Source of the DNA: a bacterium
GTDB lineage: Bacteria > Pseudomonadota > Alphaproteobacteria > Rhizobiales > Aestuariivirgaceae
Direction: 5' to 3'
NCBI GenBank assembly: GCA_022842165.1
Contig: JALHQC010000037.1
Coordinates: 1-42,637 of the forward strand
DNA: 42,637 nt
Made by a program: the position numbers and the translations under genes. Positions within the stretch are counted from its first letter, which is position 1. Each line of letters starts with the position of its first letter. The notes beneath the pieces are model-generated. The model searched no databases and was not told the origin of the DNA. It worked only from the letters and a program-made list of their open reading frames with translations. This document shows, piece by piece, positions 1-8,868 of the stretch.

Positions 1-333
1 GAAGCAATCACGGGATGGGTGGCAGGCTTGGCCTATCGAAAGTCAGGGCCACCTTCAGAGGAAGAAACAATCCTCGTCCGCAGGATCATTTCTGATCACA
101 GAATCTCCAATCTGCAGTCTGTAGGATGGACACTGTTTCGGCAATCCCAGCTTGCAAAGGACACAAGCAGCGACGTCGTTCACAGGCTGTGCAAGCCCAA
201 CAACAATCTTGATGTCGTCAGTGCACAGCAGCTTATCAGGGCCTTGAAGCAACATCGTCTGCTTACCGGTATTGATAAGATCACTGACAAGGAGGATGCG
301 GAATTGCAGTTCGTGTCTGCCTATTGCGCATAG
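1..333 (+). CDS. Unrecognised hypothetical ORF, 5'-partial at the window edge
   Basis: The frame is open from the first base of the window to a stop at 331-333, giving about 110 residues; an internal GTG at 19 could also start it. I recognise no domain. The product is mixed-polar with several Arg/Lys and a Gln/Leu-rich middle, without a signal peptide or membrane segment. Base composition is lower in GC and third codon positions are less GC-biased than in the genes downstream. An antisense frame (348 to 55) is also open, so coding status is uncertain. It directly abuts a truncated OmpA domain, so it may be the tail of inserted DNA. Confidence 0.3.
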   Translation, partial: EAITGWVAGLAYRKSGPPSEEETILVRRIISDHRISNLQSVGWTLFRQSQLAKDTSSDVVHRLCKPNNNLDVVSAQQLIRALKQHRLLTGIDKITDKEDAELQFVSAYCA

Positions 334-557
334 ACTTTGTTGAAACAATGCCGATCCAGTCCGCCACCTTCCGCTCGAACTGGGAATTGTCGTCGGGCCG
401 GGCGATTGCGGTCGTCAATTTCCTGATCGCCAATGGCGTCCAGCCGCGGCATCTGGTGGCGGCGGGCTTCGGCGAGTTCCAACCGATCGATCCGGGCTCG
501 ACGGAAGAAGCAAAGTCGCGCAACCGGCGGATCGAGCTGAAGCTGACCGAGCGCTGA
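324..557 (+). pseudogene. OmpA/MotB-type peptidoglycan-binding domain, 5'-truncated remnant
   Basis: The frame encodes the C-terminal half of an OmpA-like domain: a segment reading SNWELSSGRAIAVVNFL, then GVQPRHLVAAGFGEFQPI and the terminal NRRIELKL. These are hallmarks of the peptidoglycan-binding OmpA/MotB C-terminus, which anchors outer-membrane or motor-type proteins to diaminopimelate. The beginning of the domain, any linker and any membrane segment are missing. Homology appears to begin around base 345, just after the stop of the upstream ORF. A TTG at 324 or ATG at 348 could start translation, but a 77-residue half domain is unlikely to work. I read it as a gene broken by the DNA to its left. 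Confidence 0.6.
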
Positions 558-574
558 GGCCAGGCGGCAGGTTC

Positions 575-2143
575 TTATGTCTCCAGGCGGTCAAGAGGCA
601 GGGTGAGGGTGACCGCGAGGCCATTGGCCGTCCAGTCATAGGCGATGGCGCCGCCCAATTGTTGCTCGGCGCTCATTCTGATCAGCTTCGAGCCGAAGCC
701 CGCATGCGCGGGCGTTGCCTCTATCGCGCCAGCATGCGTTTCCCGCCAGGTGAGCGTGAGGTCATCGCCGCCAAGCTGCCATGCGACCTCGAGGCGGCCA
801 GCAGGGCTCGCGAAGGCGCCGTATTTGGCGGCGTTGGTGGCCAGCTCGTGCAGCACGAGGGCAAGAGCCGTGGCCGCCTTGCCGCCCAGCCGGACCGGGG
901 GGCCATCAATCCCGATCTGGCCGGCGTGGTGCGAGGCATAGGGCTTCGAGATCGTGTTCAGAAGTTCGTGGAGGCCGGAGGTTGCCCCCGCTTCGCCTTG
1001 GCCCGAGCGGGGACGGATCAGGTCGTGACCGGCCGCAAGGGCGGCGATCCGCCCCAGCAGCGACTGCTTCATCGCATCGGGCGTTTCGGCCGAGCGCGCG
1101 GTGAGCGAGATCAGGCTCGATATCAGCGCGAAGAGGTTCTTGATGCGGTGGTCGAACTCGTGGAGCAGAAGCTCGCGGGCTTCCTCGGTCTGCTTGCGGC
1201 TCGAAATGTCGCGGAGCGCCAGCAGGCCCGATACGGCGCGGCGGTTCTGGCCTTCGCCTTCGTGTTCGACCTGCAGACGGGCGGAAACCCACACCACGCT
1301 GCCGTCGCGCCGGAGGACGCGATGCTCGAGGGCAATAAAGCCTTCGCCCTGGGGGCCAAGCATATGAGCGATGCGGGCGGCGATCTCGGGCGCATCCTCC
1401 GGGTGGATGCGGGCATAGATATCGGCGCGCGGCACCGGCACGTCGGCGGGTAGATCGAACAGGGCCGCGGCCGTGGCATCGAGCGTGTGGTGGCCGGTCC
1501 GGTAGTCGAGCATGCCGAGGCCGAGCCCCGCCACCAGTGAGCCCAGCCGCAGCAGTTCGGCCGTTTCGATCGACCTGGCGATTTCGGCATCGCGCTCGGC
1601 AATTGCCCTTCGGAGTTTCAGGTCGGTCATCACCTGGCGGGCAAGGGATTGCAGAAGGCGCGCCTGCCGGCCGGTGAGGCCTTCCGGGCGCGGGTTCCTG
1701 TCAAGCACGCAGACTGTGCCGAGGGGCAGCCCGTCATCGGTTTCGAGCAGGGCGCCGGCATAAAAGCGCAGGCCCCCGGCGGCGGCGACCAGCGGATTGT
1801 TTTCGAAACGCGCGTCCTGGCTGAGGTCGGGCACGACGAACAGCCCCGGCTGCAGGATGGCGTGGCGGCAAATCGAGACTTCGAGCGGCAGTTCCCGCTG
1901 GCCAATGCCGGTTTCGGCCTTGAACCATTGCCGGGCATCGGCAATGAAATTGACGACGGCGATCGGGGCTTCGCAAATCTCCGACGCGATCTGGACCAGA
2001 TTGTCGAACTCAGGTTCGCGCTCGGTATCGAGAATGGCGAACCCGGCCAGTGCGGCCAGCCGCTCTGCCTCGTTCCATGCCGGCTGTGCGGCGCAATCCG
2101 GGCTGACAATGCCGCCTGTTCCGGCCGGCTGTTGTTTCGACAT
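575..2143 (-). CDS. GAF-PAS sensor histidine kinase of the HWE family
   Basis: The 522-residue protein has a GAF domain (about residues 30-175, with the phrase FAILDTEREPEFDNLV typical of GAF kinases), a PAS fold (about 200-320, ending in the PAC-like phrase ALRDISSRK), and a C-terminal HWE kinase module. The phospho-acceptor region reads EFDHRIKNLFALISSL around residue 330; the ATP-binding part has HELATNAAKYGA, and a W-x-E motif (TWRE) follows. There is no membrane segment, so it should be a soluble cytoplasmic sensor. HWE kinases are mostly found in alphaproteobacteria and often act in light or general stress responses; the ligand here is unknown. No response regulator is adjacent. The ATG is preceded by GGGGAA. 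Confidence 0.9.
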   Translation of the reverse strand: MSKQQPAGTGGIVSPDCAAQPAWNEAERLAALAGFAILDTEREPEFDNLVQIASEICEAPIAVVNFIADARQWFKAETGIGQRELPLEVSICRHAILQPGLFVVPDLSQDARFENNPLVAAAGGLRFYAGALLETDDGLPLGTVCVLDRNPRPEGLTGRQARLLQSLARQVMTDLKLRRAIAERDAEIARSIETAELLRLGSLVAGLGLGMLDYRTGHHTLDATAAALFDLPADVPVPRADIYARIHPEDAPEIAARIAHMLGPQGEGFIALEHRVLRRDGSVVWVSARLQVEHEGEGQNRRAVSGLLALRDISSRKQTEEARELLLHEFDHRIKNLFALISSLISLTARSAETPDAMKQSLLGRIAALAAGHDLIRPRSGQGEAGATSGLHELLNTISKPYASHHAGQIGIDGPPVRLGGKAATALALVLHELATNAAKYGAFASPAGRLEVAWQLGGDDLTLTWRETHAGAIEATPAHAGFGSKLIRMSAEQQLGGAIAYDWTANGLAVTLTLPLDRLET

Positions 2144-2309
2144 GCTGTTCCCCGATTGATATCATCCGCGAAGCGCGGGATAGTTGCAGAAACCGCCCAG
2201 GTGCCGAATACAGGAGGGCACTGCTTGCATCAACTCCGGATTGCTATCCGCAGGCATGCGGGTTCAGCACTTTGAAGCCCGGTGGATTGCAGGGCCTGCT
2301 TGGTGTGGA

Positions 2310-2591
2310 TCAGTATCCCGGCTCGGTGCAGGTAACCCGCCAGGCCTTGTAGTCGAGCTTCCAGACGCGAGAACTGGCGCCATATCGCTTGACGCAGATC
2401 TGGCGGGCCTTCTCCATCAGCTTTTCGCGTTGCTCGGCGGTGAAATCATCGCGGCTGCGGGTAACTTTCTTTTTCTTCGAGACCGGGCACTTGCCTCCAG
2501 GCTGGGAGGGGCAATGGCCTTCCGCCCAGGCAGGAGCGACCTGCTGCAGCGGGAACACCACCAGAAGTCCGGCCAGCACCCAAACACGCAT
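2310..2591 (-). CDS. Small secreted lysine-rich protein, unknown function
   Basis: The 93-residue product begins with a clear signal peptide (MRVWVLAGLLVVFPLQQ followed by APAWA, cleavage near residue 23). The mature part has four cysteines and a basic run (KKKKVTRSR), ending in a Trp/Tyr-rich tail. I do not recognise the family. Low-copy periplasmic proteins of this shape are common in the order. It is transcribed alone, upstream of the HWE kinase on the same strand with a gap of about 165 bases. Two disulfides are possible, but this is inference. Confidence 0.7.
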   Translation of the reverse strand: MRVWVLAGLLVVFPLQQVAPAWAEGHCPSQPGGKCPVSKKKKVTRSRDDFTAEQREKLMEKARQICVKRYGASSRVWKLDYKAWRVTCTEPGY

Positions 2592-2666
2592 GTGGAATTT
2601 CCTTTGATCAGCTTGACATTAAACGGAGTTCAGCCCCGAAGTTGATCCAAAGTCAACAGGTGAAAC

Positions 2667-4454
2667 TCATGCGGCGGGCGCGCTGAATTGCAGCTTGGCG
2701 AGCCTTGCGTAAAGTGGGCTTGTGGTCATCAGCACGGAATGCGGGCCTTCGGCGATCAGCTTGCCATTGTCGAGGACCAGGATGCGGTCGGCGTTGCGGA
2801 CGGTTGCCAGGCGATGGGCGATGACCAGCGTGGTGCGATTGGCAGTTAGCTTCTCGATCGCCTGCTGGATGAAGGCCTCGCTTTCGGAATCGAGCGCGCT
2901 TGTCGCTTCGTCGAGCAGCAGGATCGGCGCATCGCGCAATATGGCGCGGGCAATGGCAATCCGCTGGCGCTGGCCGCCGGACAGGGTGACGCCGCGCTCG
3001 CCTACTTCCGTGTCATAGCCGTTGGGAAGGCGGTCGGCGAATTCATCGACGCGTGCAGCGCGCGCCGCGGCAAGCACTTCATCGGCCAGGGCCTCGGGCT
3101 TGCCGAAGCGGATGTTCTCGAGAATGGTGCCGGAAAAAATCGTCGTCTCCTGGGGAACGACGGCGATATGACGGCGGACATCCTGCGGATCGGCCTTGCG
3201 CACGTCGACGCCATCGACGAGGACGGCGCCCTGCTCGGGATCGAAGAAGCGCTGGACGAGGGAGAAGATCGTGGTCTTGCCCGCACCCGAAGGGCCGACG
3301 ATGGCGACGGTTTCGCCCGCCTTGACACTGAAGCTCACATCACGCAGCGCCTTAGCCTCGGGCCGCGTGGGATAGACAAAGGTGACATGATCGAAGGCCA
3401 GTTCGCCACGCGATGGCGCGGGCAGGGGTTGGGGACGAGGCGGCGCGGCGATGCCTGGCACCTCGTCGAGAAGTTCCGAGATACGCTCGGCGGCGCCCGC
3501 GGCCATCTGCACTTCGCCCCAGACCTCGGAAAGCTGGCCGAGCGAGCTTGCCGCGATGATGGCGTAGATCAGGAACTGGCTGAGCGTTCCCGCCGTGAGG
3601 CCGCCGGAGATCACTTCGCTGGCGCCGTACCAGAGCAGTACCACAATGGCACCCAGCGCGACGCTGATGATGGCGGCGGTGAGGAGCGCGCGAGCGAGCG
3701 TGCGGCGGGCGGCGGCAGCAAAGGCAATGCCGGTGGCGGCCGAAAAGGCATGGCGGGCGGCATCCTCCTGCACGAAGGACTGCACTGCCTGGACGGCGGC
3801 CAGCCGCTCCTGCGCGAAGGCGGCGGAACTGGCCAGCGTATCCTGCGCGGCGCGCGAGAGGTTCCTCACCCGGCGGCCGTAGATCACCAGCGGCAGCACG
3901 ACGAGCGGCAGCGCCAGCATCGAAAGCCCGGCGAGCTTCGGGCTGGTCAGCACCATCATGACGATGGTTCCGATCAGCATGACGACGTTCCTGAGCGCGA
4001 TCGAGGCGGTGGACGAGAAGGCAGCCTTGATCTGAGTGGTATCAGCGGTCAATCGCGAGACGACCTCGCCCGAGCGCTGGGTTTCGAAGAAGCCGGGGCT
4101 GAGCTTCAGGAGATGGCTGAACAGCGCATCGCGGATATCGGCGACCACACGCTCGCCCAGCCACATGACAAAGTAGAAGCGCGTGGCAGAGCCCAAAGCC
4201 AGCACCAGAACGACGGCCAGCATCGCGAAGAAATACTGGTTCACCAGTGCGGCATTGGCGGCGGAAAAGCCATTGTCGATGATGCGGCGGACGGCCAGCG
4301 GAACTGCCAGCGTGGCACCCGCCGCGGCGAGGAGGGCAACCAGGGCCAGCACGATCTGAAGCTTGTAGCGGGCCAGAAACGGCGTGAGGCGGATGAGCGG
4401 GCGCAGGTTGCGGCCCTTGGGCCGGCGGCGGGCTTCGTCTTCGAATGAACTCAT
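2667..4454 (-). CDS. ABC exporter, fused permease and ATPase (MsbA-like)
   Basis: The 595-residue half transporter has a six-helix transmembrane domain (about residues 28-310) followed by an ATPase domain. Visible motifs are Walker A (GPSGAGKTTIF), the Q-loop region (VPQETTIFSG), the ABC signature (LSGGQRQRIAIARA), Walker B (ILLLDEATSALDSE) and the switch His (IAHRLATV). It should homodimerise in the inner membrane and export a lipid or amphipathic substrate; the substrate cannot be read from sequence. It is divergent from rpmE, with 108 bases between the starts. Confidence 0.93.
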   Translation of the reverse strand: MSSFEDEARRRPKGRNLRPLIRLTPFLARYKLQIVLALVALLAAAGATLAVPLAVRRIIDNGFSAANAALVNQYFFAMLAVVLVLALGSATRFYFVMWLGERVVADIRDALFSHLLKLSPGFFETQRSGEVVSRLTADTTQIKAAFSSTASIALRNVVMLIGTIVMMVLTSPKLAGLSMLALPLVVLPLVIYGRRVRNLSRAAQDTLASSAAFAQERLAAVQAVQSFVQEDAARHAFSAATGIAFAAAARRTLARALLTAAIISVALGAIVVLLWYGASEVISGGLTAGTLSQFLIYAIIAASSLGQLSEVWGEVQMAAGAAERISELLDEVPGIAAPPRPQPLPAPSRGELAFDHVTFVYPTRPEAKALRDVSFSVKAGETVAIVGPSGAGKTTIFSLVQRFFDPEQGAVLVDGVDVRKADPQDVRRHIAVVPQETTIFSGTILENIRFGKPEALADEVLAAARAARVDEFADRLPNGYDTEVGERGVTLSGGQRQRIAIARAILRDAPILLLDEATSALDSESEAFIQQAIEKLTANRTTLVIAHRLATVRNADRILVLDNGKLIAEGPHSVLMTTSPLYARLAKLQFSAPAA

Positions 4455-4562
4455 GATCGGGCGGCTTGCCTCCTTGTGCCATCTCCTGTATAGCCCCCGC
4501 CCGAACCCGGCAATATATTGTCAGTCCACGCGTCAATCCGCGCCAGATAACGAGTTACCGCC

Positions 4563-4784
4563 ATGAAGCAAGGCATTCATCCCGATTACCACATGATCAA
4601 CGTGGTCATGACCGACGGCACCAAGTTCCAGACGCGCACCACCTGGGGCAAGTCGGGCGACACCATGAACCTCGATATCGACCCGAAGTCGCACCCTGCA
4701 TGGACCGGCGGCCAGCAGACGCTGCTCGACCGCGGCGGCCGCGTCTCGAAGTTCAATCAGAAGTTCGCGTTCCTCAAGAAGTAA
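4563..4784 (+). CDS. rpmE: 50S ribosomal protein L31, zinc-free type
   Basis: The 73-residue sequence is a full-length L31: it starts [10 protein letters not shown] and carries the diagnostic stretch [20 protein letters not shown] and the terminal KFAFLKK. The zinc-binding cysteines of the C+ form are absent, as usual in alphaproteobacterial L31. It binds the large subunit and bridges to the small subunit. It stands alone and is followed within 20 bases by a strong intrinsic terminator, so it is a single-gene transcript. Confidence 0.97.
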   Translation: MKQGIHPDYHMINVVMTDGTKFQTRTTWGKSGDTMNLDIDPKSHPAWTGGQQTLLDRGGRVSKFNQKFAFLKK

Positions 4785-4802
4785 GCTTCTGTTTCAAATG
4801 CC

Positions 4803-4834
4803 AAAAGCCCGGCCTCAAGTGCCGGGCTTTTTGT
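4803..4834 (+). terminator. Intrinsic terminator of rpmE
   Basis: A GC-rich perfect stem (AAGCCCGGC / GCCGGGCTT) with a 7-base loop is followed by a T-run, 18 bases after the rpmE stop. Confidence 0.93.
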
Positions 4835-4859
4835 GTTTTTTGCGGCAATGGTCAGCGAG

Positions 4860-5288
4860 TCACTCCCGAAGCAGTTCTCCTGAACCACCTGCAACCTGAG
4901 GGAAATCCTTCAGTTTCGGCAGTCCGTCCTTCATCGGAAGCACTGTTTGGGCGTAGTTCAAATGTACCTGCGGTACAAAGGTCACGCCGGGCAGGACAGC
5001 TGCAAAGATGTCGGTGAACCCGAAACCCGGGTGAAAGGTCATGACGTGGCCTCCGCACTTGCTGCAGAACTGCCGGTCGCTCATGCCCTGCTTGTTGAAG
5101 CTTCCGATGACGTCCTTACCCCTGGTGATCCTTACGTCCTCATCGCGCCAGAGCGTGAAGGCTGTGACTGGCGCTCCAGAATAAGACCGGCAGGACGCGC
5201 AGTGACAGTAACCCATCTCGACAGGCTCTCCCGCTACTTCGATTTCGACGGCACCGCAGAAGCAGTTGCCGGTGCAAGAGGTTTTCAT
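4860..5288 (-). CDS. GFA/CENP-V family zinc protein
   Basis: The 142-residue protein shows the GFA (glutathione-dependent formaldehyde-activating enzyme) cysteine pattern: CTGNCFCG near the N-terminus, CHCASC around residue 33, and CSKCGG around residue 77. These form two structural/catalytic zinc sites in the family. Most family members are not proven formaldehyde enzymes, so the reaction is open. I chose the ATG at 5288 because GAGGAGA precedes it at a good distance; an upstream in-frame ATG overlaps the GNAT gene and lacks this. It lies downstream of the GNAT gene on the same strand, in a lower-GC block. Confidence 0.85.
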   Translation of the reverse strand: MKTSCTGNCFCGAVEIEVAGEPVEMGYCHCASCRSYSGAPVTAFTLWRDEDVRITRGKDVIGSFNKQGMSDRQFCSKCGGHVMTFHPGFGFTDIFAAVLPGVTFVPQVHLNYAQTVLPMKDGLPKLKDFPQVAGGSGELLRE

Positions 5289-5328
5289 CTGAGTATCTCC
5301 TCGCTTTCTTTGGACCAACTGACTGAGA

Positions 5329-6189
5329 TCAGTAGAAGACTGACGGCATGTAGGGGCTCTCGGCATCCCGGTACTCGCCCTTGGTCATGAGTGTCATTGG
5401 TTTGATAACCCTCAAGCCCTGCCGGAGGCACCAGTTGAAAAGCGCGGTCTGCCGTGTCGGCAACAGGAATGAAATCTTTCCATGCTGCTTTGCCGTGCCG
5501 GCAATGAGCGCGCGCATATCGTCATCGGATTCGGCCACACCGTGATTTGCAAGCCACAGGGAGGGAGCGGTCAAATAGGCAGTAATACGGCCCTCCCGTT
5601 CGGCAACCATTGGTGCCAGAGAGTTCAGTGCCTGAGACAACTCCGTGCGGCGCGAGATGCCGTGCACCGTCGTGTAGAGATTGTCGCAAGCCTCGACATC
5701 TTCGCTACGCATCGCTCTGACAGAAACATCTTCCGGTATGTTACCAGACGGGCTTCCGGTCAGTACGACGACTGGCTCACGCACCTTGAAGCCGAGAGAC
5801 GAGTAGAGAGCAATTGTGCTCATGTTGAATCCATCCTGAAGCAAACGTACACCGGCAGCACCATTGGCGCGCTGGAGCACAGCTTCCATGAGACGGCGTC
5901 CGATTCCGCTGCCCTGTGCCTCCGGATCAACGGTTATCGGACCGACGCCGCGAATCATGTCGCCCTCGGACAGGAAATTGGATCCGACCACCGCACCATC
6001 GCGTTCGGCGACAACACCGAAGACCTTTGGATTCGATATCAGGTTGGCTGCCAGACCAGTAGCCGCCTCGGGCGTAGGAAAGTCAGCCGGAAACCCGTGA
6101 CGGTTTGCGAGCGTGTGAAAAGCTTGATGCATGACGTTGCCGCACGCGGCCGCATCTGACGGCTGAGCCGCCCTGATCTGAAGGGTCAT
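5329..6189 (-). CDS. GNAT family N-acetyltransferase, two-lobed
   Basis: The 286-residue protein starts with a complete GNAT domain (residues 1 to about 140): IRAAQPSDAAACGNVMHQAF at the start and the acetyl-CoA pyrophosphate loop VDPEAQGSGIGRRLME (R/Q-x-x-G-x-G/A). A second GNAT-like half follows (from about 155, VRAMRSEDVEACDNL) without an obvious loop of its own, as in other tandem GNAT proteins. The acceptor is unknown. GAGGAT precedes the ATG. It is divergent from the LysR gene, which may control it. Third positions are less GC-rich than in flanking core genes. Confidence 0.85.
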   Translation of the reverse strand: MTLQIRAAQPSDAAACGNVMHQAFHTLANRHGFPADFPTPEAATGLAANLISNPKVFGVVAERDGAVVGSNFLSEGDMIRGVGPITVDPEAQGSGIGRRLMEAVLQRANGAAGVRLLQDGFNMSTIALYSSLGFKVREPVVVLTGSPSGNIPEDVSVRAMRSEDVEACDNLYTTVHGISRRTELSQALNSLAPMVAEREGRITAYLTAPSLWLANHGVAESDDDMRALIAGTAKQHGKISFLLPTRQTALFNWCLRQGLRVIKPMTLMTKGEYRDAESPYMPSVFY

Positions 6190-6348
6190 TGTATCCTCAT
6201 TTGCAATGTAAGTTGGTGCCGCCGATTGACTTCGAAGGAAAGCTCCTTGCAGTCACCACGGCCTTTGACGGCCTCCAGAAACCACGGGCAGCAGATCGTT
6301 TCCATCACCGATTTTGCGTTTTAGTCAGCAAAAATGCATAATCAGCCG

Positions 6349-7287
6349 ATGATTGACTGGGACAATCTGCGCTTCTTTCTGGCCGTGGCGCGATCACGCA
6401 GCAGCAACGGCGCTGCGCGCGAACTCAAGGTCAACCAGTCGACAGTGGTGCGCCGCATCGAGGCACTTGAGAACGAGCTCAAGTTGATCCTCTTCCACAA
6501 GAAGAGGGACGGATACCGGCTGACGCTCCAAGGGGAGGCCCTCCTTCAAGAGGCTAATGCCGTAGAGACTTCGGTCTTCGCCCTCACTCGCAAAGCTTCG
6601 GCGATGGATGTTGCGCTGAGCGGCACGCTCAGGGTCACAACAGCGGAAGGCATGGCACTCGGACTGGTGCCGCAGCTACTTGAAGAGTTTCAGCGGTTAC
6701 ATCCTGCAATCCAGGTCGACCTCGTCATCGAGGACCGTTACAGCGATCTGAGCGACGGCAAGGCGGAAGTCGCACTCCGCGCTGGCCCTCCGGGTGATGG
6801 CACACTGGTCGGCAGAAAGCTCTCTGACCAATCATGGGCGGTCTACGCTAGTCACACTTATCTGGAGCGTTATGGGAAACCCATAACTCCCGATGATCTC
6901 AGGCATCATCGCGTGGTCGGCTTCGAGGGTGGTATTGAAAACATCACGCCAGCGCGCTGGCTGCGCTCATTTGCGCCGCAATGCGAAATTGCAAGTCGGA
7001 GCAATAGCGTCCTTGGGCTTTTGCTGGCTGCACAATCAGGTCTGGGCCTGGCTTTGCTTCCCTGTCAGATCGGAGATCGTGATCGCACGCTCAATCGTGT
7101 CATTGAACCGCAGCCGGGCCTCACTGCAGGGTTCTGGATACTGACGCATCCCGAGTTGCGGGAGAGACCGAAAATCCGTGTCTTCTTCGACTTCATGGTC
7201 AAGGAGATAAGGAAGTACCGTCCGTTGCTGCTCGGTCAGTCAAGAGCGGCGAGTGGTGATCCACCCGGCTCAGGCCCCACTGAGTGA
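6349..7287 (+). CDS. LysR family transcriptional regulator
   Basis: The 312-residue protein opens with MIDWDNLRFFLAVARS, the standard LysR start, then the winged helix-turn-helix (residues 5-63, with NQSTVVRRIEALE as recognition helix) and a periplasmic-binding-like effector domain (about 88-295). An in-frame ATG at 6334 would add five residues; neither start has a strong ribosome binding site, and I prefer 6349 by family convention. It is divergent from the GNAT gene and could regulate GNAT and GFA. The intergenic segment 6190-6348 should hold the operator, but I see no clear T-N11-A palindrome to name. Confidence 0.92.
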   Translation: MIDWDNLRFFLAVARSRSSNGAARELKVNQSTVVRRIEALENELKLILFHKKRDGYRLTLQGEALLQEANAVETSVFALTRKASAMDVALSGTLRVTTAEGMALGLVPQLLEEFQRLHPAIQVDLVIEDRYSDLSDGKAEVALRAGPPGDGTLVGRKLSDQSWAVYASHTYLERYGKPITPDDLRHHRVVGFEGGIENITPARWLRSFAPQCEIASRSNSVLGLLLAAQSGLGLALLPCQIGDRDRTLNRVIEPQPGLTAGFWILTHPELRERPKIRVFFDFMVKEIRKYRPLLLGQSRAASGDPPGSGPTE

Positions 7288-7409
7288 GTCCATCTGGCTT
7301 TAAGGCGCCCTTTCGAACATGCAGACTACCCGCAACTGGAGTTCACATGATACCGCAAGCCGGATGGCTCTAGCGAAGGTAAGAACTGGGAAACGGACGC
7401 CCGGCGGGA

Positions 7410-8279
7410 TCAGTTCTTCACCACCGTGCAGGCGCCGCCGGCGGCGTTGATCCGGGTGCAGAGCTTCTGGGCTTCGGCGCGGTTGTCGCGGCCGATCATG
7501 ACGCGGACGACCTTGCGGCGGCCCATGCTGCGGTTGGTCTTGCGGGTTACCATCGGCTCCTCACCGCCGATGAGGTTCGCATGGCGGTTGCGGACGAAGT
7601 TGAAGGCTTTGAGTGCGCGCGCCTCCGAGAGGCCGCCGGCGAGAACTACTCCCCACGGTTTCCATGAGGCCTGCTTCACGTCCGAGCGGAGGGGCGACAA
7701 TTGCCGCTGGACGAGGGCCTGGCACTGCTCGGTGAAGGTGCCGGCCTTGCCAATGTCGGGGATGGGGAAGGCGGCATTTTCGACCTTCCAGTCGTCATGG
7801 CTGCGGCCGGTGATCGAGAGGACGTAATCCTGCGTCTCGTAGGGAAGGCCGGACTTGCCGGCGAGCCATCTCTGCACGCGCTCCTCGCCCGCATTGTAGG
7901 CGGCGGCGGCACGGCCGAGGTTTCCGAACATAGCGTTCAGTTCGGCTAGATATTTGGCCGAAGCGGCAAGCGCCTGAACGGGATCGAAGGGATCGGCAAG
8001 GCCGCGGCGTTTGGCGGTTGCCGGCATGAACTGGGCGATGCCTTCGGCTCCCTTGGGGCTGATGGCGCCGGGATCGAACAGGCTTTCCTTCCAGATCAGG
8101 CGGGCCATGAAGGCTGCGGGCAGGCTGTGCTCGGTCGCCCTGGCCGACATCTCATCGCAGATCGAGATGGCGAAAGCTCTGCGGGCTTCGTCGGTTTTCG
8201 GGATTTCGGGCGCGGCGGCGCCTGCCGCCGCTGGCAGCAGGATCAGTCCGGCAGTCAGGAGTTTCAGGTGGAGGCGCAT
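7410..8279 (-). CDS. Lytic murein transglycosylase with SPOR-like tail
   Basis: The 289-residue exported protein has a signal peptide (MRLHLKLLTAGLILLPAAAGA). The SLT domain spans about residues 35-150: catalytic Glu in IWKESLFDPGAIS, then KGAEGIAQFMPATA and AAAYNAGEERVQRWL, the three family motifs. It should cleave peptidoglycan between MurNAc and GlcNAc in the periplasm, releasing anhydro-muropeptides. The C-terminal 60 residues (VVRVMIGRDNRAEAQKLC to the end) resemble a SPOR repeat, which binds denuded glycan at the septum; that part is inference. It is transcribed after rcdA, and a division link would fit. Confidence 0.88.
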   Translation of the reverse strand: MRLHLKLLTAGLILLPAAAGAAAPEIPKTDEARRAFAISICDEMSARATEHSLPAAFMARLIWKESLFDPGAISPKGAEGIAQFMPATAKRRGLADPFDPVQALAASAKYLAELNAMFGNLGRAAAAYNAGEERVQRWLAGKSGLPYETQDYVLSITGRSHDDWKVENAAFPIPDIGKAGTFTEQCQALVQRQLSPLRSDVKQASWKPWGVVLAGGLSEARALKAFNFVRNRHANLIGGEEPMVTRKTNRSMGRRKVVRVMIGRDNRAEAQKLCTRINAAGGACTVVKN

Positions 8280-8343
8280 TCCAGTCCCCGGCGGTGAGGG
8301 GTGGCTGCTAGCCTCAAGTTGCGGCGATTCGATGGACGCCCCG

Positions 8344-8868
8344 TCAGGCCCGGCCGACCTTCAGCACCGCGGCGAGACGGTCGATCTGGGAATTCACTTC
8401 GCTGGGGGTTTCCACGCCTTCCGACTTCGCCTGCATGTTCAGCATCACGTCGAGCTTCAGTACGCGCTGGTGCAGCGACAGCGAACGCTCGACGATTTCG
8501 AGCAGGCCCTTCGGCAATTGTTCGGACCCCGTCAGATCATTGCCGCGGCCGATATCGGTCAGGCTGATGCGGTGCTTTTCCTTGCGGGCTTCCTCGTGCG
8601 TCATCTCGCCGGCGCCGATGGCACGCTGGAGGAGCAGCCAGGAGGCCAGCTGCATGAGGCGCGTCGTCAGCCGCATGCTCTCGGTGGCGTAGGCGACAGC
8701 GCCATGACGGTCGAGCAGGCGGGCATCCTGACGGCCGGGCCCATCGAGATAATTGGCGGTTTCCTCAACGAGGCTCATGCCTTCCTTGAAGACCTTGTCG
8801 AACTGTTCGGACGCCGTGAAGCGCGACAGGAAATCGACGGTGGTGGGCTGGGGTTCAAGGGCGGCCAT
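8344..8868 (-). CDS. rcdA: RcdA-like protease adaptor (DUF1465)
   Basis: The 174-residue, largely helical protein matches the DUF1465/RcdA family: FKEGMSLVEETANYLDGPGR near the start, then the helix MRLTTRLMQLASWLLLQRAI, and the conserved GEMTHEEARKEKHRI. In Caulobacter, RcdA is an adaptor that helps ClpXP degrade the master regulator CtrA at the G1-S transition. The family outside Caulobacter may differ in detail. It precedes the transglycosylase gene on the same strand (64-base gap) and lies near two other cell-cycle family genes, DUF1192 and trcR. Confidence 0.85.
   Translation of the reverse strand: MAALEPQPTTVDFLSRFTASEQFDKVFKEGMSLVEETANYLDGPGRQDARLLDRHGAVAYATESMRLTTRLMQLASWLLLQRAIGAGEMTHEEARKEKHRISLTDIGRGNDLTGSEQLPKGLLEIVERSLSLHQRVLKLDVMLNMQAKSEGVETPSEVNSQIDRLAAVLKVGRA

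Noticed and set aside
659-1453. 264-residue plus-strand frame across the HWE kinase
   Set aside because: Antisense to a clear kinase with all motifs; its composition is an Arg/Gly-rich shadow.
7288-7409. Possible short coding remnant after the LysR gene
   Set aside because: One frame reads plausibly for about 25 residues, but there is no start, no family and no conserved neighbour.
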